Origin: Myxococcales bacterium
Lineage (GTDB): Bacteria > Myxococcota > Myxococcia > Myxococcales > Myxococcaceae
Reading direction: 5' to 3'
Assembly (NCBI GenBank): GCA_003153055.1
Contig: PMBV01000031.1
Span: 282-27,298, forward strand
DNA: 27,017 nt
Below the pieces are notes generated by a model. The model had not been told where the DNA came from. It saw only the letters and a program-made list of their open reading frames with translations, and made no database searches. The first letter of the stretch is position 1. Every line of letters starts with the position of its first letter. Of this stretch, positions 15,332 through 21,959 are shown piece by piece. The position numbers were made by a program, and so were the translations under genes.

Positions 15332-16215
15332 GGCTGGCCCACTTCTCCGACGTGCACATCACCCACTGTCCCCTCTCGGGCGGCTTCGCGCTCAAGCGGC
15401 TGGCGGCGGTGGCGAGCTACTCGCTGGCCGGGCGGGGTCGGCACTTCGCCGGGAGCGACGCGCGGTTGGCAGCGCTCCTCGCCGATGTCGACGCTCAGGC
15501 GGTCGACCACGCGCTGTGCACCGGAGACCTCACCGGCGTGTCGACCGAGGCCGAGTTCCAGGTGGTGTCGGAGGTGTTCGGCGAGCGGCTCCACCAGCCA
15601 CGGAGATTCACCTGCCTGCCGGGAAACCACGACCGCTACGTCAGCGGCGCCACCGGTCTGTTCGAGCATCACTTCGGCGAGCTGTGCGAGGGCGGCACCT
15701 TTCCCCTGGTGAAGGCCCTCGACGAGCACGTCACCTTGGTCGGTCTCGATGTGAGCCGGCCGACCAGCCTCATCGACTCCTCAGGGCGGGTCGGCGAGGA
15801 GCAGCGCAAGAAGCTCCTCGACATCGTGAGCGATACGTCGCTCCGCTCGCGCTTCGTCATCCTCGCCCTGCACTATGGCCTGCTCCGCTCGAGCGGCCGC
15901 CGCGACGTTCGCAGCCATGGCCTGCGAGATGACCTCGAGCTCGTCGGGCTCGTCGATCGCGACGACATCTGGGTCGACCTGGTGGTGCATGGCCACATGC
16001 ACCGGCCCTTCGTGGTGCAGACCCGGCGGCGCCACGTCATCAACCCCGGGAGCGCCACCGACCTCCACGTCAAGCGCTGTGGGTACCACGTGTACGAGAT
16101 CGACCCTCGAGCCTACGCCGTGCACGTCTCGAGACGAGAGTGGAACCCGGCCACCGGCGCCTATGTGCAGGCCCCCGATTCTCCCTTGGCGCAGCGCTTC
16201 GTCACCCGCGCCTAG
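15328..16215 (+). CDS. Calcineurin-like metallophosphoesterase
   Basis: 295 aa with the full dinuclear-metal motif set: Asp8 and His10 (FSDVH), Asp67 (TGDLTG), Asn100-His101 (PGNHDRY), His182 (ALHYG), and His223/His225 (VHGHMH). This is the class III phosphodiesterase fold that includes cAMP phosphodiesterase CpdA-like enzymes. The C-terminus PGSATDLH is also typical of the fold. There is no signal peptide, so it should be cytoplasmic. ATG 15328 overlaps the manA stop by 4 bp, implying translational coupling. The substrate cannot be told from sequence; cyclic nucleotides or phosphorylated sugars are possible, the latter suggested only by the manA neighbour. Confidence 0.87.
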   Translation: MRLAHFSDVHITHCPLSGGFALKRLAAVASYSLAGRGRHFAGSDARLAALLADVDAQAVDHALCTGDLTGVSTEAEFQVVSEVFGERLHQPRRFTCLPGNHDRYVSGATGLFEHHFGELCEGGTFPLVKALDEHVTLVGLDVSRPTSLIDSSGRVGEEQRKKLLDIVSDTSLRSRFVILALHYGLLRSSGRRDVRSHGLRDDLELVGLVDRDDIWVDLVVHGHMHRPFVVQTRRRHVINPGSATDLHVKRCGYHVYEIDPRAYAVHVSRREWNPATGAYVQAPDSPLAQRFVTRA

Positions 16216-16266
16216 AGCGTCGGCGGGCTTGCATTCGGCGCTCGGCTCGCCAACTGTCTGACCCAT

Positions 16267-18276
16267 ATGCTCCTGTTGGCACTTGCGCTGGCGGCGACCC
16301 CGATGGACTCCAAGACACTCAAGGCGAAGTTGGTGGAGCAGCACGGCGAGGCTCAGCGCCAGCGAATCGAGCGGGGCGTCGACCAGGTCAGCTCCCTGTG
16401 GACGAGCGACGACGGCGACCTCGGCGCCTTCGCCTCGGAGTCCTTCATCAGCGACCCCCAGGAGCTCGACCTCGCCTTCCGCCGCTTCGAAGAGCTCCTC
16501 GAACAGGTCGACGGTCACTTCCTGGAGATCGGCCGAGAGGTGCGGCGGCCCACCGAGCTCGACCTGGGTCCCATCTCGCGCCAGCTCGACCCGCGCTTCG
16601 GTGCGTGGAACCCGGCCGCCCACCTGACGGAGGATCTCTTCGAGACCAAGGTAGCCTTCGTCGCCCTGCTCAACTTCCCCCTCACCACGCTCGAGGAGCG
16701 GCTGGCCGCGGGGCCCACCTGGAGCCGGCGGGCCTGGGCCGAGGCGCGCCTCACTGGCCGCTTCGCCCGGCGGGTGCCAGCCAAGGTGCAGCAGGAGATC
16801 GCCACCGCCGGGGCCGCCGCCGACCTCTACATCGCCGAGTACAACCTGTGGATGCACCACGTGGTGACGGCCAAGGGCAAGCGGCCCTTCCCCTCCGGCA
16901 AGCGGCTCATCACCCACTGGAACCTCCGCGACGAGCTCAAGGCCTGCTACGCCGACCCCAAGGGCCTCGAGAAGCAACGCCTCATCATCAAGGTGATGGA
17001 GCGCATCGTCACCCAGACCATTCCCGCGGCCGTCATCGACAACCCGCGAGTCGACTGGGAGCCCTTCTCCAACACCGTGACGGTGACGCCCGCCGAGGCG
17101 CTCGAGGCCGACGCCCCCAGCCGCCCGGTGGCCCCCGACGCCAAGCCCGAAGCCGACGTGCGGTACCAGCGCCTGTGGGCCAACTTCCTCGCCCAGAAGG
17201 CCGCCGACCCCTTCGCCCCCACCGCGCCCACGGCCATCGCCAGGGCCTTCGAGGGCGCCGAGCTGCCCGAGGCTCGCGTCGAGGCGATGCTCGAAGAGGT
17301 GCTCGCCTCGCCCTTGGTCTCGAAGGTGGCCGCGGAGATCGAGCACCGGCTCCACCGCACGCTCGAACCCGCCGACCTCTGGTACAACGGCTTCCTCCCG
17401 CGCGGCACCGTGCCCGAGGCGCAGCTCGACGAGAAGGTGCGCGCCAAGTACCCCACCGCCGAGGCCTTCGCCCAGGACATGGTGCGAATTCTCACCGAGC
17501 TCGGCTTCACCGCCGAGCGTGCCCAGTACCTGGCCCAGCGCATTCGAGTGGACCCGTCTCGCGGCGCCGGGCACGCGATGCAGTCGGCTCGGCGAGGCGA
17601 CTTCCCCCGGCTGCGGACCCGCGTCGAGAAGACGGGCATGAACTACAAGGGCTACAACATCGCGGTCCACGAGTTCGGCCACAACGTGGAGCAGGTGTTC
17701 TCGCTCTACGACGTCGACCACACGCTCCTCGCCGGAGTGCCCAACACGGCCTTCACCGAGGCCGTGGCCTTCGTCTTCCAGGCCAAGGACCTCGAGCTGC
17801 TCGGCCTGGGCACACCCGACGCGGAGCAGGAGCGTCTGCGGGTGCTCAACGACTTCTGGATGACGTGGGAGATCGCCGGGGTGGCCCTGGTCGACCTCGC
17901 CGTGTGGCACTGGATGTACCAGCACCCCCACGCGACGCCCGCCGAGCTCAGGGAGGCGACGGTGGCCATCTCGAAGGCTCGCTGGAACCGCTCCTACGCG
18001 CCGGTGCTGGGGGGCAAAGACACGCCGCTCCTCGGCATCTACTCGCACATGGTGAGCTACCCCTTGTACCTCTTCAATTACCCGCTGGGGCACCTCATCG
18101 CGTTCCAGTTGGAGGAGCAGGTGCGCAAGACGGGGAAGATCGGCCCGGAGATCGAACGGATGACGAAGTACGGAGCGGTGACCCCCGACCTGTGGATGAA
18201 GAACGCCTCCGGGGAGCCGGTGGGCACGGGGCCACTCCTTCGCGCCACCGCGGCCGCCCTCGGTCATCGAAAGTGA
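16267..18276 (+). CDS. Exported HEXXH zinc metallopeptidase (gluzincin-like, M3/M32-type features)
   Basis: 669 aa. The N-terminus MLLLALALAATP is a short hydrophobic signal, suggesting export; there is no lipobox Cys. The body is largely alpha-helical. The zinc motif is His468-Glu-Phe-Gly-His472 (AVHEFGHNVEQ), with a probable third ligand Glu498 in NTAFTEAVAF, a spacing consistent with gluzincins such as M3 and M32 peptidases. A Tyr/His-rich segment near 595-620 (YSHMVSYPLYLFNYPLGH) resembles the substrate-binding helices of such enzymes. I cannot assign a specific subfamily; oligopeptidase activity is inference. The start has no clear ribosome-binding site. It lies 51 nt after the phosphoesterase gene and 40 nt before the PanE-like gene, possibly in one transcript. 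Confidence 0.8.
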   Translation: MLLLALALAATPMDSKTLKAKLVEQHGEAQRQRIERGVDQVSSLWTSDDGDLGAFASESFISDPQELDLAFRRFEELLEQVDGHFLEIGREVRRPTELDLGPISRQLDPRFGAWNPAAHLTEDLFETKVAFVALLNFPLTTLEERLAAGPTWSRRAWAEARLTGRFARRVPAKVQQEIATAGAAADLYIAEYNLWMHHVVTAKGKRPFPSGKRLITHWNLRDELKACYADPKGLEKQRLIIKVMERIVTQTIPAAVIDNPRVDWEPFSNTVTVTPAEALEADAPSRPVAPDAKPEADVRYQRLWANFLAQKAADPFAPTAPTAIARAFEGAELPEARVEAMLEEVLASPLVSKVAAEIEHRLHRTLEPADLWYNGFLPRGTVPEAQLDEKVRAKYPTAEAFAQDMVRILTELGFTAERAQYLAQRIRVDPSRGAGHAMQSARRGDFPRLRTRVEKTGMNYKGYNIAVHEFGHNVEQVFSLYDVDHTLLAGVPNTAFTEAVAFVFQAKDLELLGLGTPDAEQERLRVLNDFWMTWEIAGVALVDLAVWHWMYQHPHATPAELREATVAISKARWNRSYAPVLGGKDTPLLGIYSHMVSYPLYLFNYPLGHLIAFQLEEQVRKTGKIGPEIERMTKYGAVTPDLWMKNASGEPVGTGPLLRATAAALGHRK

Positions 18277-18316
18277 GGCCCGACTCCGGGCCGAGGCCGC
18301 GCGAGACGGGCGCCCC

Positions 18317-19252
18317 ATGAACGTGCTCATCGTGGGCGCCGGAGCCATCGGCCAAGTCTTCGGCTTTCACCTCGCCCAGGGCGGCGCTCGCGTCTCGTAC
18401 CTGGTTCGAAAGAGCCACGCGCTGCCCAGCTCGCGAGCCTTCCACCTGGATCGGCTGCGGCGCTGGGGCCGCCCGCGCACCGCCGCCTTTCGGCCCCACC
18501 GCTTCTTCACGTCGCTCGACGAGCTGAGGGCCGAGCAGTGGGCGCAGGTGTGGCTGTGCGTACCCTCGCCCTCGCTCGAGACAGACTGGGTCACCTCGCT
18601 GGTCGCCGCCACCGGCGACGCCACGCTGGTCTTCCTTCCCGCGGGCCTCGAGGTCGTCGACCGGCTCGCCCCGCCGAAGGAGCGCACGGTGGTTGGCCTC
18701 ATCTCGCTGATGAGTCGCTCGTCGGGGCTGGGTGTCAGCTACTGGCTCCCCCCGATGGTGACGCTGGTGCTCGAGGGCCCCGAGCAGCGTCGCGCGGCTG
18801 CCGTCAAGCTGCTCCGCCGAGGAGGCTGCGCCGCCGTCTCGGGAGACGCCCGGAGAGCGGGGGCGTTCGGCTCGGCGGTCCTCATTCCACACGTCGTCGC
18901 GCTGGAGGCCGCGGGCTGGTCCTACCGGGCGCTCGCTCAAGGCCCCTGGCTCACCGACTCCCTCGCCGCGACCCGGGAAGCGTCGGCCGTGGCCGCCGCG
19001 CAACTCGGCACCCGACAGCCGCTGGGCCCGCGGCTCCTCAGGCCATGGGTGCTGCGCCTGGCTCTCTGGCTGGCTCGGTGGGCGGTCCCCTTCTCTCTCG
19101 AGGAGTTCTTTCAGGCCCACTTCACCAAGGTCCGTCGACAGTCCGAGGCCCAGCTCCGGGAATACATCGCCTTGGGCAAACGCGCCGGCCAGCCCACCCC
19201 CGCGATCGAGCGGCTCGTCCACCAGGTCTTCGAAGTCGAGCGTGGCGCCTGA
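18317..19252 (+). CDS. PanE/ApbA-fold (ketopantoate reductase-like) oxidoreductase, atypical active site
   Basis: 311 aa. The N-terminal Rossmann fold begins VLIVGAGAIGQVFGFHLAQGG, a canonical NAD(P)-binding GxGxxG. The C-terminal helical domain ends with a typical LREYIALGKRAGQPTPAIERL segment. True ketopantoate reductases place a catalytic Lys and Asn at the start of the C-terminal domain (Lys176 and Asn180 in E. coli PanE). The equivalent stretch here, RAGAFGSAVLIPHVVALEAAG, has neither at the expected places. The protein is therefore probably not a working ketopantoate reductase; another 2-hydroxy-acid reductase or a binding role is possible. Its stop lies 6 nt from that of the convergent lipoprotein gene. 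Confidence 0.78.
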   Translation: MNVLIVGAGAIGQVFGFHLAQGGARVSYLVRKSHALPSSRAFHLDRLRRWGRPRTAAFRPHRFFTSLDELRAEQWAQVWLCVPSPSLETDWVTSLVAATGDATLVFLPAGLEVVDRLAPPKERTVVGLISLMSRSSGLGVSYWLPPMVTLVLEGPEQRRAAAVKLLRRGGCAAVSGDARRAGAFGSAVLIPHVVALEAAGWSYRALAQGPWLTDSLAATREASAVAAAQLGTRQPLGPRLLRPWVLRLALWLARWAVPFSLEEFFQAHFTKVRRQSEAQLREYIALGKRAGQPTPAIERLVHQVFEVERGA

Positions 19253-19263
19253 GGCCTCTCAGG
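19248..19263. terminator. Possible bidirectional terminator hairpin at convergent gene ends
   Basis: CCTGAG (19248-19253) and CTCAGG (19258-19263) form a perfect 6-bp stem with a 4-nt loop. Both stop codons, TGA at 19250-19252 (plus) and at 19259-19261 (minus), fall inside the stem arms. There is no U-tract on either strand, so it would be a weak or Rho-assisted terminator at most. Confidence 0.3.
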
Positions 19264-19984
19264 GCACCTGAGGCAGGCCGCCGTCGAAGCGGACCCCGGC
19301 GTCAGTGGCATGCCCACCGGAGCAGTGACCCCCACCGTGGTGCTCGCCTCCCTCGTGGCAGCCCGCATTGTCACCCGGGCTCGGGTGGTGACCCGCGTCG
19401 TGGGCGCCGGTGCACCCGCCGCGCGGGCCATGGCCCTCGCCGCCGTCACGGTCGTCATCGTCGCCATCGGAGCACCCGCCGCCGTCGCAGCTCTTCCCGT
19501 GGCCCGAGATGCCGCCGTCGTCGTGGACCCGGCCGGGGCACGCGCCACCGTCGACTCCGCCGTCGCGGCCGCAGTGCCTCCAGTGCCGGAAGTGCCCAAA
19601 GTGGTGCAGCGACGCATGAGCGCGCCCGCCGCTCCGGTCGATGGAGATCGGCTCGACTCCGTCGCTCTCCAGGGTGTCGTCTCCTTCGTCCGCCCAGCTC
19701 AGCGAGACTGGCGCCGTGAGGGCGGCGCCGACCGGCTCAATCTGAATGTCGGAGTAGCCATCGAGCCGGTTCTCTTGCAGGGTCACCTGAACCCGGTTCG
19801 ACAGGGCGCCCTGGGGAACCTCGAGCGTCAGCCCGCTCTCGAGGCTCACCACCCCACCTTGAGCGCCGAGCACCGTCGTCGTGCTCCCGGGCCCACAGCT
19901 CGCCAGCACAGCCGCGAGCGCTGAAGCTCCGACGGCGAGGAGCCTTCGCTGAGCACTCTCACTCATTCTCTTCGTTCCGTGCAT
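19259..19984 (-). CDS. Lipoprotein with ZU5-like domain and His/Cys/Asp/Gly-rich tail
   Basis: 241 aa from ATG 19984, chosen because GGAGG precedes it; ATG 19966 is an alternative. The signal ends in lipobox LASC with Cys30. Residues about 38-125 resemble the small beta domain seen in many myxobacterial lipoproteins (GGVVSLESGLTLEVPQGAL, VQVTLQEN, PVSLSWADE). From about residue 130 to the end the sequence is dominated by Gly, Asp, His and Cys: about 16 His and 7 Cys in about 115 residues, with HH, GHC, DDDD and GGGC clusters. The reading frame keeps high GC at third codon positions through the tail, so the tail looks real rather than a frame error. The composition suggests binding of divalent metal ions at the cell surface, but there is no homology support. 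It is divergent from the Hsp70 gene across about 417 bp. Confidence 0.75.
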   Translation of the reverse strand: MHGTKRMSESAQRRLLAVGASALAAVLASCGPGSTTTVLGAQGGVVSLESGLTLEVPQGALSNRVQVTLQENRLDGYSDIQIEPVGAALTAPVSLSWADEGDDTLESDGVEPISIDRSGGRAHASLHHFGHFRHWRHCGRDGGVDGGACPGRVHDDGGISGHGKSCDGGGCSDGDDDDRDGGEGHGPRGGCTGAHDAGHHPSPGDNAGCHEGGEHHGGGHCSGGHATDAGVRFDGGLPQVP

Positions 19985-20401
19985 ACTGCCTCCAGGGCCA
20001 GGACCGCCGCGGCGAAGCGAGAACCGCTCGGCCGCACGACAACCGCTCCAAGGACCCCGGCGACGAGTCAGCGAGCACGCGAATCCCCTGGGGGAAACCC
20101 CGTCGCGGCAACCCCGCGCATGCACTGTGCTCGAGCGTGGAGCGGCATGGCTCCTGGGGCGAAACAGGTGCCCACACGAGTGGGCAGAGCGCCCGCTCGG
20201 GGTTGCGCCGCATATCGAGAACATCAGGTGTTTCGAACGTGCGAGGCAATTGAGGACGCCTGTCACGAATCCGCTCGTGGCTTCTCACGTGTGCTCACCC
20301 TCTCGGAAACGCCCAGCGAGCCAGCTCCAGATTCTGAGTGCGGAGTTTGGGGCTGGGCGCAGCGCTTCAGGCGGAGGAGATTTGGCGCTATATGCCCTGA
20401 G
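19985..20401. other. 417-bp divergent intergenic region (lipoprotein / Hsp70)
   Basis: No gene is recognisable here. The region must contain the promoters of both divergent genes. On the plus strand TATATG (20389-20394) lies 7 nt before GTG 20402 and could be the -10 of a leaderless Hsp70 message; GGAGGAG (20373-20379) is too far upstream to serve as ribosome-binding site for that GTG. A cluster of hairpins at 20091-20206 is described separately. Confidence 0.5.
20108..20206. other. Candidate branched RNA structure (three hairpins enclosed by a 9-bp stem)
   Basis: The outer arms GCAACCCCG (20108-20116) and CGGGGTTGC (20198-20206) are perfectly complementary. Enclosed are GGAGC/GCTCC (20139-20154), TGCCCA/TGGGCA (20169-20186) and GAGC/GCTC (20187-20198). 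The last two and the outer 3' arm are contiguous, as in a stacked multi-way junction (the final C can join either stem). GGGG-AAA-CCCC at 20091-20101 lies just outside. The strand is not determined: it would be a leader of the lipoprotein on minus or of Hsp70 on plus. Chance hairpins are common in GC-rich DNA, so this is only a candidate. Confidence 0.25.
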
Positions 20402-21952
20402 GTGCGCCTTGGCATCGACTTCGGGACGACCCACACCGTGGTTGCCTTCGCCGACCGGGGAAACTTCCCGCTGGTGAGCTTCGAGACGGAAAGCGGTGAC
20501 ACCATCGACACCTTCCCCTCCATCGTCGCCGAGCGCGATGGCGAGCTCAGGTACGGTCTCGACGCCCTCGCGGTGGTCGATGAGCCCAGCTGGAGCCAGG
20601 CGAGGTCCTTCAAGCGGCTCCTGGGGCACCACACGCTGCGCTCCAAGGCCTCGGTCACGCTGGGCCGCCGCGAGGTCTCGCCGACCGAGCTGGTCACTGG
20701 GCTCCTCACCGCCCTCAAGTCGGCGCTCGAGACCCGGTCCACGGTGGCCAAGTCTCTGGGCCCCAGCGAGCCACTCGAGGCCGTCGTCGCTGCGCCCGCC
20801 AACGCCTTCTGTACTCAGCGGTTCCTCACCCTCGAGGCGTTCCGCCGGGCCGGCTTCTCGGTGCGGGCGATGCTGAACGAGCCCTCGGCGGCTGGCTTCG
20901 AGTACGCCCACCGGCACGCCCGCACGTTGACCTCCAAGCGCGAGCACGTGCTGGTGTACGACCTCGGCGGCGGCACCTTCGATGCCTCGCTGGTGCTGAT
21001 GACCGGGGTGGAGCACGACGTGGTGATGACCGCCGGGCTGGCCGAGGTAGGAGGCGACGACTTCGACGAGGTGCTGGTCGGCCTGGTGGCCAAGGCGGGC
21101 GGCATCGAGCTGTCTCGCCTCGGCCCGCACCAGCGCCGACGCCTGGCGGATCTCTGCCGGGCCGCCAAGGAAGAGCTGGGCACGAGCTCGCGGAAGCTCA
21201 CCATCGACCTCGAGCGAATCTCCGGTCTCGAAGCGCAGCGCCCTGAGCTCACCCTGCCGGTCGACGCCTTCTACGATGCCTGTGAGCCGCTGGTGGCCCG
21301 CACCATCGAGGCCATGCGGCCAATTCTCCAGCGCATGCCCGACCTCGACGACCCCCTGGCCGACGTGGCTGGCGTCTACGTGGTGGGAGGCGCCAGCGCG
21401 CTGCCCGTGGTGGCCCGCGCCCTGAGAGCCGAGTTCGGCCGTCGAGTCCATCGCTCTCCCTACCCGCACGGCGCGGTGGCCATCGGCCTCGCCATCGCGG
21501 CCGACGAGCGCCCGCTGTTCGAGCTCTCCGACCGCTTCTCACGGCACTTCGGCGTCTTCCGCGAGGCCTCCGACGGCCAGGTGGCGAGCTACGACACCAT
21601 CTTCACCAAACAGACGCTGCTGCCCAAGCCGGGCCAGCGGCCCCTCGAGGTGGAACGCCGGTACCGGGCCATGCACAACCTCGGCGACTTCCGCTTCTTC
21701 GAGTGCGCCAGCTTCGACGCCCAGGGCTACCCCCAGGGTGACATCGCGCCGTTGACCGAGGTGCTCTTCCCCTTCGATCCGAGCCTGCGAGGAGCCCCGC
21801 TGGGTGCCGTGCCGATTCGGCGTCTCGACGGCCTGGGCGCCCTCATCTCCGAGCGCTACTCGGTGGATGAGCAGGGGCTCGTCACGGTGACCATCAGCGA
21901 TCTCGACTCGGGCTTCGCAGCCACGCACGTGCTCGGCAGCGACCCCTCCTAA
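20402..21952 (+). CDS. Hsp70-family ATPase lacking the alpha-helical lid
   Basis: 516 aa from GTG 20402, which places the phosphate-1 loop at residues 4-12 (GIDFGTTHT) as in DnaK. Phosphate-2 is DLGGGTFDASL (187-197) and the adenosine motif is VVGGASALP (about 327-335), so the nucleotide-binding domain is complete. After about residue 370 a beta-sandwich-like region follows (HFGVFREASDG, HNLGDFRFFE, PQGDIAP, VTVTISDLDSG). The protein ends there, with no helical lid and no EEVD-like tail, about 120 residues shorter than DnaK. Such lidless Hsp70s are specialised rather than general chaperones. No DnaJ or GrpE is adjacent. The stop lies 7 nt from the convergent lpdA stop. Clients are unknown. 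Confidence 0.85.
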   Translation: MRLGIDFGTTHTVVAFADRGNFPLVSFETESGDTIDTFPSIVAERDGELRYGLDALAVVDEPSWSQARSFKRLLGHHTLRSKASVTLGRREVSPTELVTGLLTALKSALETRSTVAKSLGPSEPLEAVVAAPANAFCTQRFLTLEAFRRAGFSVRAMLNEPSAAGFEYAHRHARTLTSKREHVLVYDLGGGTFDASLVLMTGVEHDVVMTAGLAEVGGDDFDEVLVGLVAKAGGIELSRLGPHQRRRLADLCRAAKEELGTSSRKLTIDLERISGLEAQRPELTLPVDAFYDACEPLVARTIEAMRPILQRMPDLDDPLADVAGVYVVGGASALPVVARALRAEFGRRVHRSPYPHGAVAIGLAIAADERPLFELSDRFSRHFGVFREASDGQVASYDTIFTKQTLLPKPGQRPLEVERRYRAMHNLGDFRFFECASFDAQGYPQGDIAPLTEVLFPFDPSLRGAPLGAVPIRRLDGLGALISERYSVDEQGLVTVTISDLDSGFAATHVLGSDPS

Positions 21953-21959
21953 GGGCGCC

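Noticed and set aside
16140..18320. Plus-strand open frame of 726 codons in the metallopeptidase region
   Set aside because: Arg/Pro-rich, no motifs, and the alternative frame carries the HEFGH zinc motif and normal composition.
15781..18348. Minus-strand open frame of 855 codons across the phosphoesterase and metallopeptidase genes
   Set aside because: Low-complexity Gly/Glu/Val/His/Leu composition and complete overlap with two well-supported plus-strand genes; typical GC-rich antisense artefact.
20285..21469. Minus-strand open frame of 394 codons across the Hsp70 gene
   Set aside because: Fully antisense to a complete Hsp70 ATPase domain; no domain of its own.
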